Shown here: piece by piece, positions 32,967-45,296 of the stretch
Layout: each line of letters begins with the position of its first letter
Position numbering within the stretch: the first letter of the stretch is position 1
From: Isoetes taiwanensis
Taxonomy: Eukaryota > Streptophyta > Lycopodiopsida > Isoetales > Isoetaceae
Direction: 5' to 3'
NCBI GenBank assembly: GCA_021234155.1
Contig: JAJEKV010000146.1
Span: forward strand, 994,001 to 1,058,000
DNA length: 64,000 nucleotides
Position numbers and translations under genes: made by a program
Notes under the pieces: model-generated
Databases searched by the model: none
Seen by the model: the letters and a program-made list of their open reading frames with translations, nothing else
Told to the model about the DNA's origin: nothing

Positions 32967-33905
32967 ATGCTAAACCTGATTTCTGTTATGAAGTTGCTTC
33001 TTCATTAAGGAAGACAACAATCCTTCAACTCAACTTTCTTCTCCAGCTTGTTCTGCAGATTGACTATCAGACAACTGTTGAATATTGTTGTATCAGATGG
33101 TATAAATTCTAAGGGATGTCTTGATCAAAGGATGTTAACCTAAGGTGTACAAGTTTCAAAGAAAAGCAATGGTTAAGGGGGAAGTTAATTTTTAAGATTC
33201 AATGGTAGACGGGTATGCAAATAATGGCAGTTGTGCATGTGTGATAATAGTGATCGAAGAGATAAGCTCGTCAACTATTATGCCTGTGGGATAATTAGAC
33301 GAACACGTCTTTCTATCTCTGGCTGCAAATCCTCTGCCGTAACCGTCGGTAAGAGTATATAAAAACAAGAAGAAAGGATCGAAAGTTCGTCTGGTGCATA
33401 CGATTGTTTTGTTAAGCCAGAGTATCTCTCAGAATTGCTACAGTGGTTCGGAAACCTTGCTATAGGAATATATTGATGTATTAATGACTAAGATTTGTGC
33501 TAATGGTGCTATAGGAAAAACAAGGATAAGTGACCACAATTTGGCTCCTTGTTATTTCCTTTGGATTGAATGTTAAAATTGTTTGGGTTGTTCTTGCACT
33601 CTAGAAATCATTAAATGAATTCGTCTATAGCTTGGTTGCAAGGAGATAAATAAGTTGAAAAGATAAAACTCTAGTAGATTCTATCAACAACAAAAGGAAG
33701 ATAAAATCCTTTTAAATGCTTTTCTGAGTTATGGAAGATAAAATCCTTTAGCTCCTTAAATTTACCCTTTCAGAACATAAAGGAAGATAAAATCCTTTCA
33801 CATGCTTTTCTAAGTTAAGGAAGATAGAATCCTTTAACTCCTTTCATTTAGCAGCAACTCCTTTCATTTAGCAGCATCTTGCTATCCCTTAGTTAGCTTT
33901 CTGAT
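32967..33905. other. Gene-free stretch, possible copia 3' LTR remnants
   Basis: Contains repeated phrases around 'ggaagataaaatcctttt' (33698, 33727, 33782, 33820) and a TATA-like run 'gtatataaaaaca' near 33355. It follows the copia polypurine tract in element orientation and could be its 3' LTR. No second LTR is present for comparison, so boundaries cannot be set. Confidence 0.4.
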
Positions 33906-36900
33906 TCCCCCTGTAGCTCTGCTAGTATTCCTATTTAAATTTTGTAAACTTGGCCTCTGACAAACTTTTGGTTAATATATATGCAGTTTGCTCATTTGTG
34001 TTGATGTACTCCACTGCTATGACTCCCTTTGCAACCAAATCCCTGACAAAATGAATATGCAGTTCTATGTGTTTGGTCCTCTGATGTAAAACCGGATTCT
34101 TAGTAATAGCAATACAACTCATGCTGTCAGAGAATAATATAGTTGGCTCTCTCTGATAAATCTTTAACTCTTCTAGCAAACGCCTTACCCATGCTATTTC
34201 CTTGGCAGCCAAAGAAGTGGAATTATATTCTGCTTCTGCTGTAGACATTGCCACACATGATTGTTTTTTGCTTTTCTAAGCAACTATAGCTCCACCTATC
34301 ATCAGACAATATCCAGATGTTGATTTCCTAGAATCAATGTCGCTTCCCCAATCTGCATCAGTATACCCTGTCAGAATTAGATTGTTATTACTAAAAGTTA
34401 AACCATGTGTTTGAGTATATTTTAGATATCTGAGTACCCTTTTTGCTGCTGCCCAATGCTGATATCCTGGATTATTTGTAAACCTGCTTAAAAGACTTAC
34501 AGTGAATGATATATCTGGTCTGGTGCTATTGGATACAAAAAGCAAACACCCAATCAGTTCCCTATATGGAACCCTTTCCATTTGTTCCTGTTCTGCAGAG
34601 GTTTTTTGACTCAAGTTTGAGGACAGTTCCAGCCCTTGTACTATTGGTGTTTTTGATACTTTGCAATCTGCCATATTGAATCTTTTGAGCATACCTTCTA
34701 TATTCCCTTTTTGTGTAATAGTCAGCCTTTTCCCATGGATATCCCTGCTTACTTCCATTCCTAAGAATTTTTTCAACTGCCCTAGGTCTGTCATTTGAAA
34801 TTTGCTCTTAAGAATTTGCTTGCAGTGCTCTAGTATTTCTGGATCACTCGGCACCATAATATTATCATCTACATACAATGCAATAATGCAAAATTGTTCT
34901 CCCCTGGTCAAGATGTAAATGTTTCCATCATTTAGAAATTTTTTAAACCCCTGTTCTTGCAGATAATTATCAATGCAATTGTACCACATTCTTGGGGACT
35001 GTTTTAACCCATAGACAGCTCGTTTAAGTTTCCATACCATGCCTTCTTGTTTCACTTCAAATCCACATGCTTGTTTCATGTAAACTTCATCATCAAGCTC
35101 AGCATTTAGAAATGCAGTACTAACGTCCATGTGATGAACCTCCAAACAATTTGCATTTGCAAAGCCCAAGAGAATTCTTATACTTGTTAATTTGACTATT
35201 GGAGAGAATGTCTCTTCATAATCCATTCCTTTCCTTTGTGTGAATCCCTGCGCCACAAGTCGAGCTTTGAACTTTAATTCACCATTTAAACCTGTTTTAA
35301 GTTTATAGATCCATTTGCTTCCAATAACATTCTTGTCCTTTGGTCTCTCAACAACATCATAGGTATTTGTTCTTGCAAATGCCTGCATTTCTTCCAACAT
35401 GGCCTGCCTTCATTCTTCTGAATATTCTGACTTGATGGCTTCTTCATAACTTAGAGGTATAGTGGGTTCAAGTAATGCAAGAACATAGTTAATGTCAACT
35501 ACTTCTTTATTTATTCTCCTTCTTTTGCCAAATTCTGTTCTCCCATATTCTGATGTGTCAATATCCAGTTGCTCCCTGAGTTTCTCTATTTCTGTTTTTC
35601 TTCTTCCTTTATCCTTTGGTAAGGTCTGATTTTCTTTATTAATTCCCTCAACATTAAGATCTTCATCTTCTCTTTGCTGCACTTGTTCTTCCTGCTCAAA
35701 TTCCCCTTGCAATGTTTGTTTTCCCTGCTCGGTTTTCCCTTGCATTGTCTGACCCTGTACATCATTCTCCTTTAGTTCATCATCGGATTCACATGCTTCT
35801 ATGTTCTGAAATTGTACATTCTTTGGCAGATTATCCTTTTCTCCTTTTGACTCATTGGTCTTTGAAATGATGTTTCTGTCCTTGTAGACACATGTCTCGT
35901 CGAATATTACATCTCTACTTATTAGAATTTGCCTTTTATTTGCATCAAACAACATATATCCTTTGGATTGCTCATCATAGCCAGCAAGGTAACATTTGAT
36001 TGACCTGTCATCAAGTTTCTTCCTCATTTCTTTTGGAACATGCACATATGCAACACAACCATAGATTTTGAACATATCATAGTTAGGTTTATGCCCATTC
36101 CACATTTCTTCTGGAGTCAAACCTTTAATAGAAGCTGAAGGAAGTTTATTCTGAATCATTACTGCAGTCTTTATGCCTCATCCCACAAATAATTTGGCAT
36201 TCCTGATTGCTTAAGCATAGACCTGACAACATCTAGAATTGTTCTATTCTTTCTCTCAGCAATTCCATTTTGTTGAGGGGTATATCTACACGTCAATTGT
36301 CTCCTTATCCCTTTATCTCTGCAGTATTTGTTGAAATCTCCTGACAAATATTCTCCACCCCTATCTGATCTAATGCATTTGATTTTTCTCCCTGTTTCTC
36401 GTTCAACCTCTTGCTCAAATAATTTGTATGCATCAAATGCTTGGTCTTTGTGTCTGAGAATATAACATTTTGTTTTTCTTGAGAAATCATCAATGAAAGT
36501 AATAAAAAATCTTTTCCCTGTCAAACTAGTAATATTGATAGGCCCACATAAATCTGTATGGATAAGGTCTAAAATCCCTCGTGCTCTTTTAGTAGATTTC
36601 TTGAAACTAAATCTGGTGTGTTTCCCTAGTATGCATCCTTCACAAATAAAATTCTCATGTTTTTCCATTTCTCCAACAATCATGCCTTTCTTAATCATGT
36701 AGTTTATGTTATTGACATGAGTATGTCCTAGCCTCTCGTGCCATTGTCTTATTGATAACAAGCCTGCAAAGTTTATTGATCCTTCTCTACTTGCTTTATC
36801 AAGTGCAAATAAATTTCCAACCCTTTTTGCAATGAATTTCAATTCATCCTTAAGAAAAATGTTACAATGCTGTTTTTCAAAATAGATCTTTAGCCTAAAT

Positions 36901-37080
36901 CAACAAGTTGACTAACAGAGATCAAATTCCTCACTATAGAGGGCACACAAAGCACATTTTTGAGTTCAGCTGGTTGACCATTTAGGTCATAAATTAACGA
37001 TATTAACTGTCATCTTGCTTTTTGATGTAGCAATCTTATATGTAGAGCTGGCATCTTGGCATATTCGATCTCCTTAGGAT
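33906..37080 (-). mobile_element. Ty1/copia retrotransposon, 5'-truncated
   Basis: Pol domains run GAG-pre-integrase, integrase, RT, RNase H in minus orientation, which is the copia order. A purine tract 'gctacagggggaatc' lies at 33906-33920 just after the last stop. Gag, most of protease and the 5' LTR are not visible beyond about 37.1 kb, so the copy is truncated or its 5' end is too diverged to see. Confidence 0.85.
33931..37080 (-). pseudogene. Copia pol (integrase, RT, RNase H) with few lesions
   Basis: 36842-36171: 'RQWHERLGHTHVNNINYM' and 'CEGCILGKHTRFSFKKSTKR' (HHCC zinc site), then the core with 'DLIHTDLCGPINITSLTG', 'CIRSDRGGEYLSGDF' and 'QQNGIAERKNRTILDVVRSM' (D, D and E all present). 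36159-35410: linker and 'RKKLDDRSIKCYLAGYDEQS'. 35400-34276: RT with 'VTSIRILLGFANANCLEVHH'-type text (reads 'LTSIRIL') and catalytic 'ALYVDDNIM'. 34254-33931: RNase H with 'MSTAEAEYNSTSLAAKEIAW'. Lesions between ORFs: one-base loss at about 36165 ('WDEA' into 'KTAVMIQ'), Trp-to-TGA at about 35407, Trp-to-TAG at about 34262, and a slip near 36870. Most catalytic residues are intact. Confidence 0.92.
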
Positions 37081-39600
37081 GTGATATGTAAATTTCTCTT
37101 GCTTTGGTTACCATTCCTTTGTACTGCTCCTCTTGTTGCAACAAATGGTACCATCTTTAGCACTTCCAAAAAGGTTAAAATGGAGAAAATGTTAGAGAAC
37201 GCAATTTGTTCTTTACCAGATAAATGTCAAGAAAGAACTTTGGTTCTTGGTTAAGGGAATTTAGCCTTTCTTCCTCTGGTTAGCCAAGTTTGCAAAATTG
37301 CTATAACGAAAGTTTTAAGGAATTTGAGGCTGATATCATATGATAACGAAGAGGTTCAGAATTAGACTAGGGAAACCAAGCCATGTAAATGTGTTAGCAA
37401 TAGTCGAAAACAACTTGCACAATTAGAATACATTGAATGCAAGAACTGGACCATTCTTTCAGTTTAGCAAACCAGATACATGGTGCTTTGATCAAGGTGG
37501 TAATGAAATTTCTAAATTTAATGCCTGTAATATAACGACACTGGACATCTGCATATACATTACAGAAAATTTTTAACATTAATATGCAGGCTTTTGAAGG
37601 ATTGCTCAGGTGATTTCTGTCTTCTGTAAGTACTGAATATAGAACTTCCCTTGGTTCTCCTCCTAGTGGACAGGAAATGCCCCTGAGAGTGTCGGAAAAC
37701 TGTGATGAAAACATTTATTGTATTTCTGTATAGGCTCGTGAAAAAAATATATATGAAATACACAATTGTATAAGAGTAACTTCCAGAAATTGAGTGAGTG
37801 TATTTTTGGCACATTTATGCATACATGCTTGTGACTTTTCTTGGGGCAATTACTGCAATTTATCTATTATAACGACTTGGCCTCTTTTTAAATGGAGGCA
37901 TCTTTATTGCCATAGGCCTGATGTATCTATATGGGCTATCAAGTTTTTATAGCAGAGCTAACTCAACGTTTCTTTAGGATATATTAGGGAAGTTCTTTTC
38001 ATCATGCTGGTTGTAACATAAGCTGTAAGGCCATTCTTGCGAAGGTGTTTCTTCTAATTGCCTTGCTCAAAGTTAAATATTATCTCAAAGATCACGTGGT
38101 CAATTTTGGCCATTTTTACAGTGCTTTTCTAATTGCCAGTTATCAAGCCCATGTTTGTCTAATACCAAGGTACGCAGCTGGTGTAGAGCCAACAACTACA
38201 CCAACGGCATATCATGGTGGCCCAATAGTAGCTTCTATTGCAATAGACTGGTTGAGACCATGCAATAATTTCTATCGTGGCAACAATATTTTGCCAAGAA
38301 CATTCAAGCAAAATAGCAGCAAAGACTTTCACATGTAAACATCAAAATAGGAGAGAAATCACTATGGATAATCTTTAAAACTGCATGATGATTTCATTTT
38401 AGAATCATTCTCCCCATTTGCCTGTGTTATCTTCGTCGTCTTCTTCTCTATACCTTTGAATGCACACTAGATGTGATTTTTGAATGTGCCTTGCTCCTTT
38501 TGTCCATTTCTATCTTTATTATTGAAGAAAGAATAATTATCTGCCTAACACAATAACTTTCTTTATTTGACTTCCGCTATCTATAAAATGCTTGACTGCA
38601 GTTAAAAAAAAAGGGATATGCGAATGCCTAACTGTAGATAAGAAAAGGAGGGGCTGAAGTGCAGGTTTTGTTGTACGATTGCTTTGCAAATTTTTGGCAT
38701 TATCTTTCTAGGACGCTAATTCCTAATAAAATGCCACATAGAAACAATATGAATGGCTGACTATGTGCCTGTTACCTCTGCATGAGGCTTAATCTATGGC
38801 AATAGATCTGTGGTCATGTGAATTGTAAAAAGTACAGAGAGGAATTCGTAACTACTTTGTGGCTCCAGATTGTTTTTGTAACTATCTCTAGTATGGCTTC
38901 AAATTTGTGTAGCATTGCCTCATCAGTTATACAAGGGCAAATCTAACTTTATGTTTTTGCTTGTTTCCTTTTTTGCTTGGGAGTGGGGAATGGATGTTAG
39001 AGTACATGATTAACATGGAACAAAGTGTAGCTATAGTGAGGAGAATCTGCCACACTTCTCCTTTAGCTTTTCAAAACAGAAGATCAAAACTTTTTAACAC
39101 ATTTAGTAAAATCTTTGCCCTTCATGGGCTTGTTGCAACTTAAAATCTATCAAATGATGCTTGAATTATATGGATCATTCAAATACTATGCAAACATGGA
39201 AGAAAACCAGGCAATGGGCAAGTGCTTGGGGAGCAAGGTGATGTATCTCTGGAACAATGCATTACTACCTTTTGTTGTCATTCAATCTTATGAAAGAATA
39301 GTACGCAAGAAAGTTGAGAGGGACAAGCATGACTACACCATATGAAAACATGAGATAGAACCTTTGTTCTTAAGCTATTATTAGGCACATTTGATATTAG
39401 AGAAATCTAAGTAATGGCATGCAAAAAAAGGGGGCATGCTTCAATTTTGGTGTTGTGGAATATGTAAACTGAAGATATCTCCCAGCAGAAAAGTTGCATA
39501 CTTTGCTGTCATTCATCTTATCAAACTAGAATATTATGCAAGAATAAAAAGTTCAGCGACAAGCATGACTACACCATATGAAAGTTTAAAAGGACAAGCA
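37081..39600. other. Gene-free intergenic stretch upstream of ESF1
   Basis: AT-rich with no recognisable coding region. ORFs of 60-106 codons on either strand (for example 37394-37714, 38045-38338) have no known domain and poor coding look. An A/C-rich run 'aaacaaaacaaagaac' precedes the ESF1 promoter at about 39625. Confidence 0.5.
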
Positions 39601-39780
39601 TGACTACATAGAAAACATGCTACACAAAACAAAACAAAGAACAAAACAAAACAAACATGCAAACACACCCTCATGTCATCATAGGCAACCCTCCACGTGC
39701 AACACCTTTGTTAATTTTTGGTGAAAATCTTAATGTCCGATCTGAGGAAGTTTTATAGTCAGAAACAAAGGCCACTCAGG

Positions 39781-39793
39781 TTTAGGGTTTAGG
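39781..39793 (+). promoter_or_regulatory. Telo-box in the ESF1 leader
   Basis: TTTAGGGTTTAGG lies 8-21 bp before the ESF1 ATG. It contains the plant telo-box (AAACCCTAA on the other strand), a known element of genes for ribosomal proteins and ribosome assembly, which fits the product. Its position so close to the start codon puts it in the 5' UTR. I see no clear site II (TGGGCY) partner in the 150 bp upstream. Confidence 0.6.
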
Positions 39794-39801
39794 ATCGGAC
39801 A

Positions 39802-42680
39802 ATGAAGAAGGCCAAGAAGCAGCAGCCGGCTCTTGAAGATGGAGATAGGCGGAAACAGAAGCAACCACTCATTCTGGATCCTCGCTTCTCCAAGCTCCAG
39901 ACTGATCCCAAATTTCAGAAGCTACCACGAGGTAAGAAGAAGCTGCCTGTGGACGCTCGTTTCCGGTCCATGCTTGTTGATAAGAAATTTTCGGATCCTG
40001 TTGCATTGGATAAGCGTGGTAGACCTTTGAAAAATAAAGAACGATGGACTCTCCAGCGCTATTATAGAATTGAAGACGACGAAGCAGAGGCCCAACAGAC
40101 CAATGCAGAGCCCCAGATAGATGAACATGCCCAACAGACCAATGCAGAGCCCCAGATAGATGAACATTCTAAAATTTTGGGGAAGAAAGTGTCCCATATA
40201 GATGTGCACGTTAAGAATGGAGTAGGAATAAAAGAAGAGGATTTTGTAGATGTACCTAAGCGAGTGGATGCTGGTAGAATTGAGGAAAATAGTGAAGATT
40301 CTAATGCTCTTTTCGAAAGCCATAAAAGTTTGTCAAAGAAAAGATTACTGAAGGTGGTCCCTAAAAATTCTGAATCTGGCCAACCTTCAGAGGACTCCGA
40401 AGGATCAGAAAGTGAACCAGAAAATGATTCTGATTCGTCATCATCATCATCTTCTTCTTCCAGTGACAGTGAGGAATCACAAGTTGAGGAGGAGGAGGAA
40501 GAAGAAGAAGAGAAAGTTGCCACAACAAGTGAGGAGACTAGGAGATTGGCATTGGTGAACATGGACTGGCAACATATAAAGGTACATCGACTAGTTGACT
40601 TAATGTACAACCACTTATTGTTATTCCGGAGTATGGGTGCATGTTTAACATCTATCTAGCATGACTGCACTTGTTCTAATCATTGCTTTCCACTGCATAA
40701 CAGGCAGTTGATTTGCTGGTACTAATGAAGTCGTTTCTACCCAAGGGTGGGCAAATACAAACGGTCACTATTTATCCCTCACAATTTGGTCTTCAGCAGA
40801 TGAAGGAAGAGGACATACATGGTCCCAAGAGAATTTTTGAATCGGATGGTAGTGATGAGGAGGGCGATCGAATAGACATGGACAAGCTAAGGCAGTACGA
40901 GAAGGATAAACTCAGGTAGATTATACTAATTTTCATAAAAGTTTATTTATGCCTGGACATAAACCTCTTTTATTACTCTTTGTAGGGTGATTTCAGGAGG
41001 ATGTGGTGAATTGGACATAATACTTTTTCTTTACTCTTTGTTTGCTGCGCAACATGTTTCCCTCTGATATTTTGCTATTCCTGTTAAAGTTTGGTTGTTT
41101 ATCTCACATTGCGTCTCTTTTATTTTGTTGGAATCAAACTAGTTGAACAACTTCAATTTGCAGGTATTACTTTGCTATTGTGGTTTGTGACAGTAAAGCG
41201 ACTGCATCATTTCTATATAATACATGTGATGGGACAGAATTTGAGAGAACATCAAATATTCTTGACATGCGATTTGTTCCAGACGGAATGGAGTTTCAAA
41301 CACAACCTCATGACAGTGCATCAGAAGTAAGTTGATGCTAAAGAAGGGATTATTTTATAGCTAATGTATTTTGAATATTTCAATGATTGTGTAGGTCCCA
41401 GATGGTTATAGAGCACCAGAATATGAAACCAAAGCCTTGCAGCTTAGTAATGTCAAGTTAACTTGGGAAGAAGATGAACCAGTCCGTGTAAAAGCTTTAC
41501 GGAGGAAATTCAATGCCGATGAGGTTAATCATGTTTAGGCTTTTGTTGCTGTATGCGGTTAACATCATCTTATTGCTGACTTGGATGAATTATGGTGCAG
41601 CTAAATGAGATGGATTTTGCAACTTATCTTGCATCAGATGATGATGTTGATTCTGAGAATGATCGAAAGGACGAGGAAAAGAAAGATAAACGAGAAAAAT
41701 ACCGGCAATTATTATTAGGTTCAGGAGATGTAAATCCAGAGAATGCGAGGGACGATGTGGATATGGAAGTAACATTTCCGAGTGGGTTAAGTGACCTAAA
41801 TAAACGTCTTTTGGAGCAGAAAGAAAAGCGCGAGCACAAGGATGAAACTGTTTGGGAAGCCTATTTGAGAAAAAAGAAGGAGAAGAAAAAGTCAAGGATG
41901 AAGGAAAAAGATTCAGAGTCTGACAATGAATCTGATGTTTCAGCTGATATTGCTGGAAACACCAAAAAAGGTGATCCCTTTTTCGAGCAGGATGATGATG
42001 CATTTAATGATCCTTTTTTCAACGATGGTGATGATCCAGAGGGGAATGCATCCAAAGGTGAGGGAAAAATAGGTCATCATGCAAAGAAAAATGATAGTGA
42101 GAAAACGAAGGAAAGCCGTAATGGCAAGAAGGAGGAAGAAAAGAGGAGGAAACAGGAAGAGCAACAAAGTAAGGCTGAGCTGGAGTTGCTGCTTATGGAT
42201 GATCATGCCTTAGAGGATGGTGTAAAGGGTTTCAATCTAAAAAACAAGGGACCTAAAGGCAAGAAGAAGAAGAAGCAAAAGGAAGCCCTCAGCAATGGCA
42301 TTTCAAAGAAGGAAGAATTGGTTCTCAGCACTGATTATGACGATCCAAGATTCTCGGCTCTATATACTAATCACCATTTTGCCATTGATCCAACCGATCC
42401 TCAATTCAGGAGGCAAGTAGTTTGTCCGTGTCTCTATATTAATTATGTTTACCTAGTCCTTGTTAGATTTGATGCTTGAATATGCAGAGGTTAATGTTAC
42501 TCCCTTTTTAATAGGTATGCATCGCAGTTACGACCCATAGTAGAGCGGCAAAAACAAAAACTTCAAGAAATCGATCAGTCCAAGACCACAAGTCATGAAA
42601 AGGATGCTGTTGGTGACAGAAAAAAAAAGCTAGAGCTGTCGGCTCTTGTTCGTTCTTTAAAGAGAAAATTCAATGCCTAA
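39802..42680 (+). CDS. ESF1: ESF1, pre-rRNA processing factor (18S pathway), six exons
   Basis: ESF1 is a nucleolar protein needed for early 18S rRNA processing in the SSU processome. Exons: 39802-40581, 40704-40915, 41164-41326, 41395-41523, 41601-42412 and 42515-42680. They sum to 2262 nt, giving 753 residues plus stop in one frame. The N-terminus has 'LDPRFSKLQTDPKFQKLP' and 'RFRSMLVDKKFSDP'. An acidic Ser/Glu tract follows near residues 210-240. The conserved core starts 'RLALVNMDWQHIKAVDLL' (exon 1-2 junction) and includes 'SFLPKGGQIQTVTIYPSQF', 'YYFAIVVCDSKATASFLYN' and 'FERTSNILDMRFVPDGMEF'. The NUC153 motif 'DDPRFSALYTNHHFAIDPTD' is near the C-terminus. An in-frame TAG 12 nt upstream fixes the start. 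Intron 5 has a GC donor (AG|GCAAGT), needed to keep frame; the others are GT-AG. No lesion seen, so this is probably the only live host gene here. Confidence 0.95.
40088..40165 (+). repeat. 39-bp in-frame tandem duplication in ESF1 exon 1
   Basis: Two identical copies encode the 13-residue unit 'QQTNAEPQIDEHA' twice in the variable N-terminal region. It preserves the frame and lies outside the conserved domains. Confidence 0.85.
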
Positions 42681-45045
42681 TGTAAAGCATATATCGCCAA
42701 TTGCTTTTCTAAATTTTGAATAGGGAATTTATGAGGCGTGTAATTTTGCAAGCCTCCAGCAGCTTAGTCAACCAGGCTACTTGCTATTTTTCATTTCATA
42801 AACACTAATTCTGCTCGTTGTGTTCTAAAAGTTGTATTATATCACTCTTATATTTGTGCTGTTTTGTTGCAGATGCTTGGGAACATCGTATAATCCAGTC
42901 GAATGACTACTTCTTTAAGTCATGATCTCAACTCAGTAATAAGTAAGTATTTTAAACATTCACTTAGAAAGCATACTACATAGAGTGCTATTGTAGAATG
43001 CTCTAAGGATCTATATAAACTCAAATTTTCCATGTAACGTGCTCTTAAGATTCCAATCACAAAACTAGGTTCACTTCATTTTTGAAAATGGCCAAAATGG
43101 ATGTTCGTTCTTTGTTGGTATCTACTATCCATACCCAAGCCTTATAATAAGGATCTTGGGAAGTTTAGCCAATGGGTTCATGCACAAAAGCAACCAAAAT
43201 GGAAGATTAGATTTTGCTTTAAGGATCTTGATTAACGCAGAATTTATAGTTGGGGGGAGGAAGATGGCACGTATGGAGCTGCAGAGAGGACTGGTCAAGG
43301 CTACTGAATTATTTTCATTCACTTTACCTCTTAAACAAGCCAAAAAATTCCACAACCCAATTCCTCCTCCTTGGATGCTGCATGATCTCAGGATTAGTGT
43401 AAAGATGGCAGGACGACTGATTGTAAGCTATTTCAGGGATCAGGGATCTTATCAACTATTTCGCATCACCTGCTTTGGTGTTTGATTTAACTGAACATCC
43501 TGCTCATCAGGAGTAGCAGCTGCTTCGCATATAAAATCTATCCATTAATTCTTTTATTATCCATGTTTATCGCCTTCCCTTTTATTGTTTTTTTGTAGTC
43601 TTTAGATCATGTGGACTCTTCCACACTAGTGGCAAGGATGCCATCTCTAAGCTGCACGAGCATTTCTTTCATTAGAAAACAGAAAATATACACATTGCAT
43701 TCTGCCTCAAAGGACCTGATTCTGTATCAGCTACTCTGGAAGCCCTGAGTACCTTTACATGGTGCCGCAGGCCTCTATTCAGATGGAGCCAACCAACCTA
43801 TGAGCTTTGGACCCTGGTTCTTGCCACTTTCTGCAAGCCACGTGCCGAACAAGATCATCTGGAATGGGGGACTGCTAGAACTAGGCATGGCACTGTTATC
43901 TTTCTTACATCAGCCAAATTCTTATCACTCACGTTGCTTCTTATGAGCCGCTTGCATCACCTGTTAATATCATGTCATCAATGTGTAGAACTATTTCAAA
44001 CCACAGAAAAATCTTGGCGTTTAATAGTTAGTGTCCTTCATAATCCCCCCTTACTCTTGCATTTGGAAAAGAAAGAAGCAACAACATAATGAAAGAAGCA
44101 ACAAAATGTACCTGCAGCCTTCCTTCCTACTATATCTGTACTGTAACTAGGATCCTGGAAAACACATTGGCTTTGTTTACATGTTGTAAACCCTGCTTTA
44201 GCTTTATCTCACCATCAGTCAACTTTGTATCCTTTAGACCTTAGCTACCTTTAGACGTTCAGACCAAGTGCAGGAAGAAAATTCGACCTTAGCTACCTAG
44301 ATCAAGGCGTGATCTGCATTATCCATCAACCAATGGAATAATCCCTGAACTTATGCACTACTGTAACATATAACAAGCGACTTCCTGTTCACAACTCACC
44401 AGAGAGTATAATATGCAGACAGTATAGTATCCAGACGATTAGTCACAATCCTTCTTGCTCTTCCAGAATGACCAGTGCGGGACATTGTCATCGCGAACCT
44501 ATAAGGTTATATGCACCTCATGGAAAAGAGATGGTGACGACTTCTTTTCATTTGTACATGGCACATGAAAGTTCCCTGCATCCTTCTGCCACCAACGCTT
44601 TTCAGGTGGAGCCTAGCAACGTAGATTGGGAAGCAGAACTGGCTTGATCTATCTTGATGACTGCTTTTTAGCCCCAGATGCCAAAGACACTTGGGAAGTT
44701 TTCTGTGCTGGAGATGTTTGACGTGCCCGATTACTGGAAGGGGCGAAAAAAGATTCCTGTATCTTTCCGACGTCTTTTGCAGTTGATCGGATCATTCCCT
44801 CCTGACTTCCTGTCTATCTACCCAGCCTATGTGTTTTGGGTATTCTATCTGTGGAATGTTTTGTATGAGGAGGCCTAGTTTGAGGTGGCTTAAGGATAAA
44901 ATTTTGTTGGATTCCTCGGGTTTAGAGGATCATATTTAATAATTTTGCTTGTTCTTGTTCTTGGGGATATCTTCGATTTTAATAAATTTTTCCATACACA
45001 ATGTGAGGTAATAAGTTTGTTTTTGCGATCTCATCTCCATGTTAT
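42681..45045. other. Gene-free stretch downstream of ESF1
   Basis: Begins with the presumed ESF1 3' UTR. Plus-strand ORFs at 43156-43485 (109 codons) and 44678-44878 (66 codons) look slightly protein-like but match nothing I know. 'tcttcgattttaataaattttt' near 44968 resembles the end of a plant retroposon transcript. Confidence 0.4.
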
Positions 45046-45296
45046 TGTTAGAGTATGATGACATGGCATGCTGAGTCATCACATGTTGCTGACATGGCAC
45101 ACTACTATATAGCCATAGTCACGCTCATTAGTCTGTAGTTCACTCTAGGAGTCTTTAGGCGCTCCTACTCTAGTTCGTGTCTTTCCTTTTATCCTTCAGT
45201 GTATTCTCATGTTATCAGTTATAATATTTACGAGATAGCTAGTTTGTTAGTCATTGTATTATTAATTTTCAGGTTAATTAGCAGATTTGCCTAACA
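45046..45296. mobile_element. Probable solo LTR (copia-like), 251 bp
   Basis: The segment begins TGTTAG and ends CTAACA, perfect inverted 6-bp ends typical of copia LTRs, with a TATA-like 'ctatatagcc' at about 45113. No 5-bp target duplication is evident (GTTAT left, AGAGG right), and no primer site follows. An alternative shorter reading ends at 45209, where 6-bp TGTTAT flanks would match. Identification is tentative. Confidence 0.4.

Noticed and set aside
37394-37814. Minus-strand ORFs of 84-106 codons
   Set aside because: No domain, AT-driven codon use, not supported by splice sites or neighbours.
40062-40610. 182-codon minus-strand Ser-rich ORF
   Set aside because: Antisense of the acidic tract in ESF1 exon 1.
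45040-45215. Short 164-bp element with TGTTAT flanks
   Set aside because: Kept only as an alternative; the TGTTAG/CTAACA inverted ends at 45046-45296 fit LTR structure better.
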